Shown here: piece by piece, positions 55,830 to 64,000 of the stretch | Position numbering within the stretch: position 1 is the first letter of the stretch | Layout: every line of letters starts with the position of its first letter | Source: Enterobacter cloacae subsp. cloacae ATCC 13047 | GTDB taxonomy: Bacteria > Pseudomonadota > Gammaproteobacteria > Enterobacterales > Enterobacteriaceae | Length of the DNA: 64,000 nt | Assembly: GCF_000025565.1 (NCBI RefSeq) | Contig: NC_014121.1 | Location: 1,178,001 to 1,242,000 of the forward strand | Direction of reading: 5' to 3' | Translations under genes and position numbers: made by a program | The notes under the pieces: generated by a model | Databases searched by the model: none | What the model was told of the DNA's origin: nothing | Seen by the model: only the letters and a program-made list of their open reading frames with translations

Positions 55830-57701
55830 ATGATGGACAGCTTACGCACGGCTGCTAACAGTCTCGTGCTCAAGATTATTTTCGGTATCATTATCGTGTC
55901 GTTCATATTGACCGGCGTGAGCAGTTACCTTATCGGCGGTGGCGCAAACTATGCCGCAAAAGTGAACGGCCAGGAAATCAGCCGCGGTCAGTTCGAGAAC
56001 GCGTTTGCCGGTGAACGTAACCGTATGCAGCAACAGCTGGGCGACCAATTCTCTGAGCTGGCTGCGAACGAAGGATACATGAAAACCCTGCGCCAGCAGA
56101 CGCTGAACCGCTTGATTGACGAAGCGCTCCTCGATCAATATGCCAAAAAACTGGGTCTGGGTATCAGCGATGAGCAGGTTAAAAAAGCCATCTTCTCGAC
56201 TCAGGCTTTCCAGTCTAACGGCAAGTTCGACAACGCTCGCTATAACAGCATTGTGAATCAGATGGGCATGACGGCCGATCAATACGCGCAGGCGCTGCGT
56301 AACCAGCTGACGACGCAACAGCTCATCAATGCGGTGGTTGGTACTGATTTCATGCTTAAGGGTGAAACTGACGAACTGGCAGCCCTGGTGGCACAGCAGC
56401 GTGTTGTGCGTCAGGCGACCATCGATGTGAATGCGCTCGCGGCGAAGCAGCAGGTGAGCGACGCAGAGGTTAACGCCTGGTACGAGCAGAATAAAAACAG
56501 CTTTGTTGCACCTGAGCAGTTCCGCGTGAGCTATATCAAGCTGGATGCTGCTGCGTTGCAGGAAACCGCGACTGATGCAGAAATCCAGTCTTACTACGAT
56601 CAGCATCAGGATCAGTTCACTCAGCCGCAGCGTAACCGCTACAGCGTGATTCAGACCAAAACCGAAGCCGATGCCAAAGCGGTGCTGGATGAGCTGAACA
56701 AAGGCGCAGATTTCGCCACCGTTGCGAAAGCAAAATCCACCGACATCATTTCTGCCAAAAATGGCGGCGATATGGGCTGGCTGGAAGCGGCGACTACGCC
56801 GGATGAGCTGAAAAATGCCGGTCTGAAAGACAAGGGTCAGCTGTCGGGTGTGATTAAATCGTCCGTTGGTTTCCTGGTTGCGCGTCTGGATGATATCGAA
56901 GCCGCTAAAACCAAACCTCTGGCTGAGGTGCGTGATGATATCGCCGCCAAAGTGAAGCAGGAAAAAGCGCTTGATGCGTACTATGCCCTGCAGCAGAAAG
57001 TGAGCGATGCGGCGAGCAACGACAACGAATCTCTGGCCGGTGCAGAGCAGGCTGCTGGCGTGAAAGCGGTTGAGACCGGCTGGTTTGGCCGTGACAACCT
57101 GCCGGAAGAGCTGAACTTCAAACCGGTTTCGGATGCCATCTTCAACGGTGGTCTCGTGGGTGAGAACGGTACGCCGGGCAGCAACTCCGATATCATTACC
57201 GTTGACGGTGACCGTGCGTTTGTTCTGCGCGTGAGCGAGCACAAGCCTGAAGCGATAAAACCGCTGGCGGAAGTGAAAGATCAGGTTGTGGCGCAGGTTA
57301 AACATAGCAAAGCGGAACAGCAGGCAAAACTGGATGCTGAGAAGATCCTGGCTGACCTGAAAGCCGGTAAAGAAGACGCCCTTAAAGCGGCGGGTCTGAG
57401 CTTCGGTGACGCGAAAACGCTGAGCCGTACCGGTCAGGACCCAATCAGCCAGGCTGTGTTTGGTCTGAGCCTGCCAGCGAAAGACAAACCGAGCTTCGGG
57501 ACAACAACCGACATGCAGGGGAACGTCGTTCTGCTGGCGCTGGATGAAGTGAAAGCCGGCACCATGCCAGAAGCGCAAAGGAAAGCAATGGTTCAGGGTA
57601 TCACCCAGAACAATGCCCAGATTGCTTTCGAAGCGATGATGAGCAACCTGCGTAAAGAAGCCAAAATCAAGCTGGGCGATGCCATCACTCAGCAGCAATA
57701 A
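55830..57701 (+). CDS. ppiD: Periplasmic folding chaperone PpiD
   Basis: PpiD is anchored in the inner membrane next to SecYEG and helps newly exported proteins fold. The 623-residue length equals E. coli. A short cytoplasmic N-terminus leads into one membrane helix (about residues 13-34, LVLKIIFGIIIVSFILTG), then SurA-like helices and a parvulin domain (about 265-355, RYSVIQTKTEADAKAVLDEL then GGDMGWLEAATTPDELK). The ATG at 55830 (MMDSLRTAAN) follows AGCGGAGTGTTG. Confidence 0.97.
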   Translation: MMDSLRTAANSLVLKIIFGIIIVSFILTGVSSYLIGGGANYAAKVNGQEISRGQFENAFAGERNRMQQQLGDQFSELAANEGYMKTLRQQTLNRLIDEALLDQYAKKLGLGISDEQVKKAIFSTQAFQSNGKFDNARYNSIVNQMGMTADQYAQALRNQLTTQQLINAVVGTDFMLKGETDELAALVAQQRVVRQATIDVNALAAKQQVSDAEVNAWYEQNKNSFVAPEQFRVSYIKLDAAALQETATDAEIQSYYDQHQDQFTQPQRNRYSVIQTKTEADAKAVLDELNKGADFATVAKAKSTDIISAKNGGDMGWLEAATTPDELKNAGLKDKGQLSGVIKSSVGFLVARLDDIEAAKTKPLAEVRDDIAAKVKQEKALDAYYALQQKVSDAASNDNESLAGAEQAAGVKAVETGWFGRDNLPEELNFKPVSDAIFNGGLVGENGTPGSNSDIITVDGDRAFVLRVSEHKPEAIKPLAEVKDQVVAQVKHSKAEQQAKLDAEKILADLKAGKEDALKAAGLSFGDAKTLSRTGQDPISQAVFGLSLPAKDKPSFGTTTDMQGNVVLLALDEVKAGTMPEAQRKAMVQGITQNNAQIAFEAMMSNLRKEAKIKLGDAITQQQ

Positions 57702-57729
57702 TTACGTATCTGCTCGCAGATTTTCGTAA

Positions 57730-58230
<501 letters not shown>

Positions 58231-58271
58231 TCTCAGTTTTACTTGCACAGCAGCAAAAGTTTGCCAGGATA

Positions 58272-58298
58272 AAGAGGTCATACCAGTCTTGACCTCTT
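58272..58298. promoter_or_regulatory. Probable FadR operator of fadM
   Basis: The 17-mer at 58272-58288 (AAGAGGTCATACCAGTC) matches the FadR consensus AACTGGTCNGACCAGTT at 12 of 16 specified positions. It is also the left half of a perfect 9-bp dyad AAGAGGTCA / TGACCTCTT (58272-58280, 58290-58298). E. coli fadM is repressed by FadR, which fits the position about 40 bp before the start. Confidence 0.6.
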
Positions 58299-58329
58299 AT
58301 CCTATAACAACAGTAAAGGCTATTGCGCT

Positions 58330-58728
58330 ATGCAGACAAAAATCAAAGTACGCGGTTTTCATCTTGATGTTTACCAGCACGTGAATAACGCCCGCTATCT
58401 CGAATTTCTGGAAGAGGCGCGCTGGGATGGGCTGGAAAACAGCGAAAGCTTCCAATGGCTGACCGCGCACAACATCGCGTTCGTGGTCGTCAACATCAAT
58501 ATCAACTACCGTCGCCCGGCCGTGCTGGGGGATGTGCTTACAGTGACCAGCCAGGTGCAACAGCTAAACGGGAAGAGCGGCGTGCTCAGTCAGATCGTGA
58601 CGCTGGATCCGGAAGGGCAGGTGGTAGCCGATGCGCTGATCACCTTCGTTTGTATCGATCTGAAAACGCAGAAAGCACTGCCGCTGGAAGGGGAGTTGCG
58701 GGAAAAGCTGGAGCTGATGATCGTGTGA
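58330..58728 (+). CDS. fadM: Long-chain acyl-CoA thioesterase FadM
   Basis: FadM (YbaW) hydrolyses long-chain acyl-CoA, including 3,5-tetradecadienoyl-CoA, during growth on oleate. The 132-residue hot-dog-fold protein matches E. coli. The 4-hydroxybenzoyl-CoA-thioesterase-type motif LDVYQHVNNARYLEFLEEAR holds the catalytic acid. A FadR-like operator lies upstream. The stop is followed within 2 bp by the palindrome of the toxin-antitoxin pair. Confidence 0.96.
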   Translation: MQTKIKVRGFHLDVYQHVNNARYLEFLEEARWDGLENSESFQWLTAHNIAFVVVNININYRRPAVLGDVLTVTSQVQQLNGKSGVLSQIVTLDPEGQVVADALITFVCIDLKTQKALPLEGELREKLELMIV

Positions 58729-58730
58729 TT

Positions 58731-58754
58731 TTTTGTCTTTTATAAAAGACAAAA
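58731..58754. promoter_or_regulatory. Perfect 24-bp palindrome upstream of the toxin-antitoxin pair
   Basis: TTTTGTCTTTTA (58731-58742) is followed directly by its exact reverse complement (58743-58754). It starts 2 bp after the fadM stop and ends 21 bp before the toxin ATG. A TATAAA -10-like sequence lies at its centre. This is the expected place and form of an autoregulatory operator for the antitoxin HTH. It might also serve as a weak fadM terminator. Confidence 0.75.
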
Positions 58755-58775
58755 TGTTTTTCCAGGGATAGAATA

Positions 58776-59129
58776 ATGGACAGGGACTATGTTGTTGAGC
58801 GTTATCGGACCCGTGACGGCAAAGTGCCGTTTGAGGAGTGGATAACCAGGATGCGTAGAAAGGGTCCGGAGACTGTTTTACGGATCCTTATGCGTATTAA
58901 CCGTGCAATAAAGCATAATTTTGGTGATTACAAATACCTTAGAGAAGGTGTTTGGGAGATGCGAATTGATAGTGGTCCCGGTTACAGGATCTATTTTGCC
59001 GTAGAGCATCAGAGGGTCTTGTTGTTACTCATCGGTGGTGACAAGAAGAGTCAAAAACAAGATGTTAAACAGGCGGTAGATTTCTTGAAAGATCATCTAT
59101 CTAAAGGAAAAACAGATGAGCACTTCTAA
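58776..59129 (+). CDS. RelE/ParE-superfamily toxin (HigB-like)
   Basis: A 117-residue small basic protein of the RelE/ParE toxin superfamily, close to the HigB-like 'addiction module killer' group. Conserved features are FEEWITRM in the first helix, the ARG-like core LREGVWEMRIDSGPGYRIYF, and LLLIGGDKKSQKQDVKQA at the end. Toxins of this type usually act as ribosome-dependent or free mRNA endonucleases. The toxin precedes and overlaps the antitoxin by 14 bp. The codons are visibly AT-richer than neighbouring genes. E. coli K-12 has no gene here between fadM and queC. Confidence 0.88.
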   Translation: MDRDYVVERYRTRDGKVPFEEWITRMRRKGPETVLRILMRINRAIKHNFGDYKYLREGVWEMRIDSGPGYRIYFAVEHQRVLLLLIGGDKKSQKQDVKQAVDFLKDHLSKGKTDEHF

Positions 59130-59445
59130 ACGACACTATTCAAGTTCTGTTAACCATCACGATGCGGTTGTAAAAATGCTTCGTGAAAACCCTTCCTACG
59201 CTCAACTTTACCTGCAAATAGCACTGGAAGAAATTTATGAGGATCAGGGGATCCCTGCCTATCTCATTGCACTCCGCCAGGTCATCGAATCCCGCGGCGG
59301 CATAGGTGAAATTGCTGCCAAAGCAGGTCTTTCCCGCCAGCAGCTATACCGAACCTTGTCTGATAATGGCAATCCAACACTGACGACGCTAATGAAAGTC
59401 ACGCGTGCTGCCGGTGTAAAACTGTTCGACAGCACGGTCAAATAA
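59116..59445 (+). CDS. HTH antitoxin of the RelE/HigB-like pair
   Basis: A 109-residue antitoxin. The C-terminal half is a Xre-like helix-turn-helix (IGEIAAKAGLSRQQLYRTLSDNG, spanning about residues 65-90) followed by PTLTTLMKVTRAAGVKLF, the pattern of the HigA-type 'addiction module antidote' family. The N-terminal half (about 1-45) is probably the toxin-binding part. AAAGGAAAAACAG precedes the ATG at 59116, inside the toxin reading frame. The stop lies 2 bp from the end of convergent queC. Confidence 0.88.
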   Translation: MSTSKRHYSSSVNHHDAVVKMLRENPSYAQLYLQIALEEIYEDQGIPAYLIALRQVIESRGGIGEIAAKAGLSRQQLYRTLSDNGNPTLTTLMKVTRAAGVKLFDSTVK

Positions 59446-59447
59446 CC

Positions 59448-60143
59448 CTATTTCAGCCCGGTTTTTTTCTGCATTGCGGCCATCACACCGGCTTTATCTG
59501 CCAGGTAGTGATTCAAGCCATTGGCACGCAGGTTACAGGCGGCGCACTGGCCGCATCCGTCGCCCTTGATGCCGTTGTAGCAGGTCAGGGTTTCGCTGCG
59601 AACCAGATCCAGCTTGCCCCAGTAGTCCGCCAGTGCCCAGGTTTCCGCTTTATCAAGCCACATTAGCGGCGTTTCAAAGCGCGTCTCCTTGGCCATCCCC
59701 AGATTTACCGCATGATTAAGCGCTTTTACAAACTCGTCGCGGCAGTCCGGGTAACCGGAGAAGTCGGTTTCGCAAACGCCGGTGATCACCGCTTCGGCTT
59801 GCACCTGGTAGGCGTAGATGGCCGTCAGGGTCAGAAAAAGAATATTACGGCCCGGCACAAAGGTATTGGGAATACCGCTGGCGTCAGGTTTGTAATCAGG
59901 AACAGGAATACTGTCGCGAGTGAGGCTGCTGACGGCCAGTTCGTTTAACAGCGTGACGTCCAGCACCTTATGCGCGCGTGCGCCCAGTTTCAGCGCCAGT
60001 TCGCGGGCAACGTCGATTTCAGCGCGATGGCGCTGGCCATAATCGAAAGTGACACAATGCACTTCATCGTACTGGTGAAGCGCCTGAACCAGGCAGGTAG
60101 TGGAATCTTGTCCTCCGCTGAACACGACGACGGCACGTTTCAT
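59448..60143 (-). CDS. queC: 7-cyano-7-deazaguanine synthase
   Basis: QueC converts 7-carboxy-7-deazaguanine to preQ0 with ATP and ammonia, upstream of Tgt and QueA in queuosine synthesis. The 231-residue length equals E. coli. The PP-loop FSGGQDSTT is at residues 8-16 and the C-terminal zinc site at [16 protein letters not shown]. No terminator is visible after its stop, and the antitoxin gene converges on it with a 2-bp gap, so transcripts must overlap. Confidence 0.97.
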   Translation of the reverse strand: MKRAVVVFSGGQDSTTCLVQALHQYDEVHCVTFDYGQRHRAEIDVARELALKLGARAHKVLDVTLLNELAVSSLTRDSIPVPDYKPDASGIPNTFVPGRNILFLTLTAIYAYQVQAEAVITGVCETDFSGYPDCRDEFVKALNHAVNLGMAKETRFETPLMWLDKAETWALADYWGKLDLVRSETLTCYNGIKGDGCGQCAACNLRANGLNHYLADKAGVMAAMQKKTGLK

Positions 60144-60209
60144 AAATCATCTCGACAGTTACGGTAAAAACATTATGTTACCGTCTGACTTCGGCGACGA
60201 CCAGCTTCT

Positions 60210-61910
60210 TCACGACCGGGGGGCTGGAAGCCAGGCTTCAGTGAAATCAAACCAGCCACGGGTATTCAGTCGTATTCCGTTTACTCCCGGTGGTGCGCTG
60301 ATTTGATACTGGTAGTTAAACAGCGGCGTCAGCACCGCATTATCCATCAGCCGGGTAAAGATGGCTCTCAGGCCAGCGTGTCTTGCCTGCTCATCGGCCT
60401 GAGTCTGTACGGCATCCAGCGTGGCCTGCAGATGCGCAACTTGCGGCGCGCTTAGCAGATGCGGCCAGAGGGTATCGCACCGAAGCCACTGTTCAAGCGT
60501 GTACTCCGGCGCTTCGCCAATCAGCCTGTCTCCCATCATCATGTCCGCATCGGCAAGCTGCGGACACCCGTCCCACGTCTTCGCATCGTGAAAGATAACG
60601 GTCAGTTCGCAGCCCTGCTGCGCAAGGTACTGTTTTAGCTGGTTTGCCATGGTGTGTAACTCAACGGGCAAATGGTAAACGAGGGTTAACGCTGCCGGTA
60701 AAGGAACGTGCGTTAAATCCGGCCACCGGGGAATAGGCAGGCCTGGAAGCAGCTCTTCTGTTGGGGTAATCAACCCTTCGTTCAGCGGGAGCGTATGCAG
60801 CAGCGTTGAGAGATGGATGATATTAATTAGCCGTCGAGCCTGCAGTTCATTCATCCGGTCGCGCTGTTTCAGGGTGAGATAACAGAAGCCCAGGCTGGTG
60901 CTGTTACTTACCAGCCGCAGGCTCTCCAGTTCATCAGGCTCGCCAATGGCAATCTGGACCGGATGACGACAGCTGGTCCCCAGTCCGTAATCAAATAGCG
61001 TCGGCGTGATCCAGTATTCAATCGCCTTGATCAGCGGGTGGCTAAGATGGTACTGCTCGTGGCTTTCCAGACGCACCAGCTCGGAATCAAACACGCTCAG
61101 CCTGAAAGGGCCGCTGCCCGTCATGGGCTGATCGGGGTGGGCCAGACGGCTACAGTAGGTCGCCAGACGATGGGGCAACCAGTAGTCCGGTTGATGCAGG
61201 GTAAACGTCAGGCACTGCGGGTGAGTGACCTCGATATCTAATACGCTCTGGAACAGTTTGCGCAGGGCTGGCAGCATAAGCAGGGCCTTCAGGCTCCGCT
61301 GCAACTGCGTTGTCTCAATTTTGTCGCCATTATGCCAGTGCAGGGTCGAGCGGATATAAAAATGCCAGCGCAGGCCGCCATCCGTGACTTCCCAGTGATG
61401 GGCAAGATCGCCCGTCGGTTCGCTGCTGTTGCCGTTAAAGCGCGTCAGCCCGGAGAAAACCTGGCCTGCCAGGTGCTGCTCCGCCCGGCCGGGTAAAAAG
61501 CCAGGCTGCAGCGCATCCAGCGAGCGGTAATAGGGAATGCGCAGCGTCGGCGTATCGTTTTGCCACTGTCCGCCCAAAAAGGGATGCAGCAACTCCCGCA
61601 ACTCTTCCGGCGCAAGCTGGGCTAGCTCCAGGGCGTTATGCTGCTGCCCATGCTTCAGCGCTTCTTCCATCATCGTATTGCGCAGTGATTCCGGGCTGAC
61701 ATAAAACCTGAGCTCGCCGCGCTTGCCGCGACCAGGCTGCGCATGCCAGTTCAGCCAGCCAGCCTCCTGCGCCTGACGCAGCAGGGTGCGAACATGCCGC
61801 TCGCTGCAAAAACAGCGGCTGGCGAGCTCCGCAATGGTGACCTGCTGCGGTGCCCCTTCGGAGGGCTGCCACAGGCGTTGATACTGTTTGAGGCGGTTGA
61901 GCTGGCGCAT
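60210..61910 (-). CDS. ybaE: SgrR-family regulator / solute-binding protein YbaE
   Basis: A 566-residue protein equal in length to E. coli YbaE. The N-terminal 100 residues form an SgrR-type winged helix (ELASRCFCSERHVRTLLRQAQEAGW), and the remainder resembles the family 5 extracellular solute-binding domain (peptide/nickel type), as in SgrR, but without a signal peptide. It is thus a cytoplasmic ligand-sensing transcription factor of unknown target. Divergent from cof. Confidence 0.92.
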   Translation of the reverse strand: MRQLNRLKQYQRLWQPSEGAPQQVTIAELASRCFCSERHVRTLLRQAQEAGWLNWHAQPGRGKRGELRFYVSPESLRNTMMEEALKHGQQHNALELAQLAPEELRELLHPFLGGQWQNDTPTLRIPYYRSLDALQPGFLPGRAEQHLAGQVFSGLTRFNGNSSEPTGDLAHHWEVTDGGLRWHFYIRSTLHWHNGDKIETTQLQRSLKALLMLPALRKLFQSVLDIEVTHPQCLTFTLHQPDYWLPHRLATYCSRLAHPDQPMTGSGPFRLSVFDSELVRLESHEQYHLSHPLIKAIEYWITPTLFDYGLGTSCRHPVQIAIGEPDELESLRLVSNSTSLGFCYLTLKQRDRMNELQARRLINIIHLSTLLHTLPLNEGLITPTEELLPGLPIPRWPDLTHVPLPAALTLVYHLPVELHTMANQLKQYLAQQGCELTVIFHDAKTWDGCPQLADADMMMGDRLIGEAPEYTLEQWLRCDTLWPHLLSAPQVAHLQATLDAVQTQADEQARHAGLRAIFTRLMDNAVLTPLFNYQYQISAPPGVNGIRLNTRGWFDFTEAWLPAPRS

Positions 61911-62011
61911 AATAAACCCGGAACAATAATTCTCATCTATTCACTATTACTTCCGTATATCCCACGCAATACTGATGCACAAGTTAATCGCATCACATTT
62001 CGGGAGTTATG

Positions 62012-62830
62012 ATGGCTCGGCTCGCTGCATTTGATATGGACGGCACGTTGTTAATGCCGGATCACCGTTTAGGGGAGAAAACCCTGAACACCCTTAAGCG
62101 CCTGCGTGAGCGTGATGTAACCCTGACGTTTGCCACTGGCCGTCATGTGCTGGAGATGCGCCATCTGCTGGGCGCATTTTCCCTGGATGCATTTCTGATT
62201 ACCGGCAACGGAACACGAATTCATTCGGTCGAAGGGGAGGTGCTGCACCGTCAGGATCTCAACCCGGAAGTGGCGGATATCGTGCTGCACAGTACCTGGG
62301 ATACCCAGGCCAGCGTTCATGTCTTTAACGATAACGGCTGGTTTACCGGTCGTGAAATCCCTCAACTTCTCCATGCGCATGTCTACAGCGGTTTTCGCTA
62401 TCAGCTGATGGATCTGCGCCGCATACCTGCCCACGCGGTGACCAAGATCTGTTTTTGTGGCGATCACGACGATCTCTGCCGCTTACGTATTCAGTTGAAT
62501 GAGGCGTTAGGCGACCGGGCCCATCTGACCTTTTCGGCGGTGGATTGTCTGGAAGTGTTGCCGGTGGGGTGTAACAAAGGTTCTGCCCTGGCGGTCCTGA
62601 GCGACCACCTGGGCTTGACGCTGCAGGAGTGTATGGCGTTTGGTGACGCCATGAACGACCGCGAGATGCTGGGCAGCGTCGGGCGCGGTTTGATTATGGA
62701 GAATGCTATGCCGCAGCTGATCTCTGCGCTTCCTCATCTGCCGGTTATCGGACACTGCCGTAATGAAGCGGTGTCCCATTTTTTAACACATTGGCTGGAC
62801 AACAACACCCTCCCATATTCCCCCGAATAG
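62012..62830 (+). CDS. cof: HAD-family HMP-PP phosphatase Cof
   Basis: Cof is a Cof-type HAD hydrolase; the E. coli enzyme hydrolyses hydroxymethylpyrimidine diphosphate and other phosphates. The 272-residue protein has motif I DMDGTLL with nucleophile D8, motif II in TGNGTR, the Lys in GCNKGSAL and motif [11 protein letters not shown]. The second of two adjacent ATGs is chosen (MARLAAFD), giving the E. coli length. A terminator follows at once. Confidence 0.96.
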   Translation: MARLAAFDMDGTLLMPDHRLGEKTLNTLKRLRERDVTLTFATGRHVLEMRHLLGAFSLDAFLITGNGTRIHSVEGEVLHRQDLNPEVADIVLHSTWDTQASVHVFNDNGWFTGREIPQLLHAHVYSGFRYQLMDLRRIPAHAVTKICFCGDHDDLCRLRIQLNEALGDRAHLTFSAVDCLEVLPVGCNKGSALAVLSDHLGLTLQECMAFGDAMNDREMLGSVGRGLIMENAMPQLISALPHLPVIGHCRNEAVSHFLTHWLDNNTLPYSPE

Positions 62831-62845
62831 TGAGACCCTTCCAGC

Positions 62846-62873
62846 AAGCCAGACTTCGGTCTGGCTTTTTTTT
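62846..62873 (+). terminator. Intrinsic terminator of cof
   Basis: AAGCCAGAC (62846-62854), TTCG, GTCTGGCTT (62859-62867), T-run 62866-62873. The T-run overlaps the stop codon of the convergent downstream gene. Confidence 0.95.
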
Positions 62874-63918
62874 ATTTCACCAGCTGTGCGATTTGCGCTT
62901 GCCACGGCGCAATATCACCAATGTTTGCCTGCACCCACTCCGCGTTGTAATAGGTTTCCAGGTAGCGCTCCCCGCTGTCGCACAGCAGCGTGACGATAGA
63001 GCCCGTGCGGCCCTCTTCACGCATGCGTGCTGCCAGCTGCAGCGCACCCCACATATTGGTACCGGTAGAGGCACCCACCTTGCGGCCCAATTGCGTCTCC
63101 AGCCAGTGGGCCGTCGCGACGCTGGCGGCATCCGGTACGCGGAGCATTTCATCCACTACATCAGGAATGAACGACGGCTCAACGCGCGGGCGGCCAATCC
63201 CTTCAATTTTACTGCCCACCGGACTGCGCAGGTCGGCATTGCGGCTTTGCCAGTAGTCGAGGAAGACCGAGTTTTGCGGATCAACCACCATCAGTTGCGT
63301 ATCGTAGCCCTGACAGCGGATATAGCGGCCAATGGTGGCCGAGGTTCCGCCCGTACCGGCGCTCATGACGATATATGACGGAACCGGATGAGGCTCATGA
63401 GTCATCTGGCGGAAAATACTGTCCGCAATATTATTATTGCCACGCCAGTCGGTTGCACGCTCGGCGAAGGTGAACTGATCCATATAGTGGCCGTTCAGCT
63501 CACGGGCCAGCATTTCCGAGGCGGCGTAAATTTCGCAGGCGCTTTCTACAAAGTGGCAGCGTCCGCCATAAAATTCGATCTGTTCGATTTTGCGTTTCGC
63601 GGTGCAGGAGGGCATGACAGCGATAAACGGCAGGCCCAGCAGACGGGCGAAATAGGCTTCGGAGACGGCGGTCGAACCGGATGACGATTCAATAATTGTC
63701 GTGCCTTCTTTAATCCAGCCGTTACACAAGCCATACAGGAATAGCGAACGCGCCAGACGATGCTTCAGGCTGCCCGTAGGATGGGTACTTTCATCTTTCA
63801 GATACAGCTGAATCCCCGCAAACCCCGGCAGGGCGAGGCGGATTAAATGGGTGTCGGCCGAGCGCTGGTAGTCGGCATTGATTTCGCTGATGGCATGTTT
63901 AACCCAGTTGCTATTCAT
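62872..63918 (-). CDS. PLP-dependent cysteine synthase-family protein (probable cysteine desulfhydrase)
   Basis: A 348-residue fold-type II PLP enzyme. K52 in GSLKHR is the expected Schiff-base lysine; SSSGSTAV (78-85) binds the substrate carboxylate; [12 protein letters not shown] binds the PLP phosphate. The sequence is more distant from CysK/CysM than those are from each other. In E. coli cof is followed by decR (ybaO), a cysteine-responsive regulator; homologues of this gene next to decR-like regulators act as cysteine desulfhydrases in Pantoea (as I recall, named ccdA). The right edge of the window would then hold such a regulator just beyond 64000. Cystathionine or cysteine synthesis is the alternative. 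Confidence 0.85.
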   Translation of the reverse strand: MNSNWVKHAISEINADYQRSADTHLIRLALPGFAGIQLYLKDESTHPTGSLKHRLARSLFLYGLCNGWIKEGTTIIESSSGSTAVSEAYFARLLGLPFIAVMPSCTAKRKIEQIEFYGGRCHFVESACEIYAASEMLARELNGHYMDQFTFAERATDWRGNNNIADSIFRQMTHEPHPVPSYIVMSAGTGGTSATIGRYIRCQGYDTQLMVVDPQNSVFLDYWQSRNADLRSPVGSKIEGIGRPRVEPSFIPDVVDEMLRVPDAASVATAHWLETQLGRKVGASTGTNMWGALQLAARMREEGRTGSIVTLLCDSGERYLETYYNAEWVQANIGDIAPWQAQIAQLVK

Positions 63919-64000
63919 CGTAATTATCCGTTTGTCATTTTGTGCCCAGCATAGCGAAAAGCACAGAAAAAATTGTTGCTATCTGGCCTTTAAAATAGAA
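63919..64000. promoter_or_regulatory. Upstream region of the cysteine synthase-like gene
   Basis: An AT-rich 82-bp stretch to the window edge. It should carry the minus-strand promoter; TATGCT (minus strand, about 63947-63952) could be a -10. If a decR-like gene lies divergently beyond the edge, its operator is probably here, but no clear dyad is seen. Confidence 0.35.

Noticed and set aside
55842..57698. A 618-codon open frame antisense to ppiD
   Set aside because: Same reason: full overlap with a conserved gene, shadow-like composition and no recognisable domain.

Overview
The window is a chromosomal segment from a member of the Enterobacteriaceae. Protein sequences are very close to Escherichia coli throughout and gene order follows the E. 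coli proC-to-cof segment almost gene for gene. The G+C content looks mid-50s percent, and several differences from E. coli (a tsaA peroxiredoxin next to malZ, a cysteine synthase-like gene after cof, frequent CCCTCTCCC/GGGAGAGGG intergenic repeats) point to Enterobacter or a close relative. Species cannot be fixed from this alone. No rRNA, tRNA, CRISPR array, insertion sequence or prophage was seen.

Layout. 1-5.8 kb: tail of dgcC, proC, yaiI, the aroL-yaiA-aroM operon, ppnP, rdgC and mak. 5.8-12.4 kb: sbcDC nuclease operon divergent from phoBR. 12.7-17.5 kb: brnQ, proY, malZ. 17.5-24.4 kb: tsaA, acpH, then the queA-tgt-yajC-secD-secF cluster. 24.5-27.4 kb: a VOC protein/WYL regulator pair where E. 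coli has yajD, then tsx and yajI. 27.5-31.2 kb: nrdR-ribD-ribH-nusB-thiL. 31.2-35.3 kb: xseB-ispA-dxs-yajO on the minus strand. 35.5-40.5 kb: thiI, panE-yajL, yajQ, yajR. 40.7-45.5 kb: cyoABCDE. 46-48.7 kb: yajG-ampG and bolA. 49-57.7 kb: tig, clpP-clpX, lon, hupB, ppiD. 57.8-63.9 kb: ybaV, fadM, a toxin-antitoxin pair, queC, ybaE, cof and a PLP-dependent cysteine synthase/desulfhydrase-like gene.

Functional themes. The core genes cover protein quality control (tig, clpPX, lon, ppiD, with sigma-32-like promoters before clpP and lon), protein export (yajC-secDF), queuosine (queC, queA, tgt), riboflavin, thiamine and isoprenoid synthesis, phosphate control (phoBR) and aerobic respiration (cyo). 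The accessory interest lies in a few places where gene content departs from E. coli: loss of araJ and of pgpA, the VOC/WYL pair with a clear palindromic operator candidate, the RelE-like toxin/HTH antitoxin pair inserted hard against queC behind a perfect 24-bp palindrome, and the cysteine-metabolism gene at the right edge. I found no convincing new multi-gene system; most of the window is conserved core genome.
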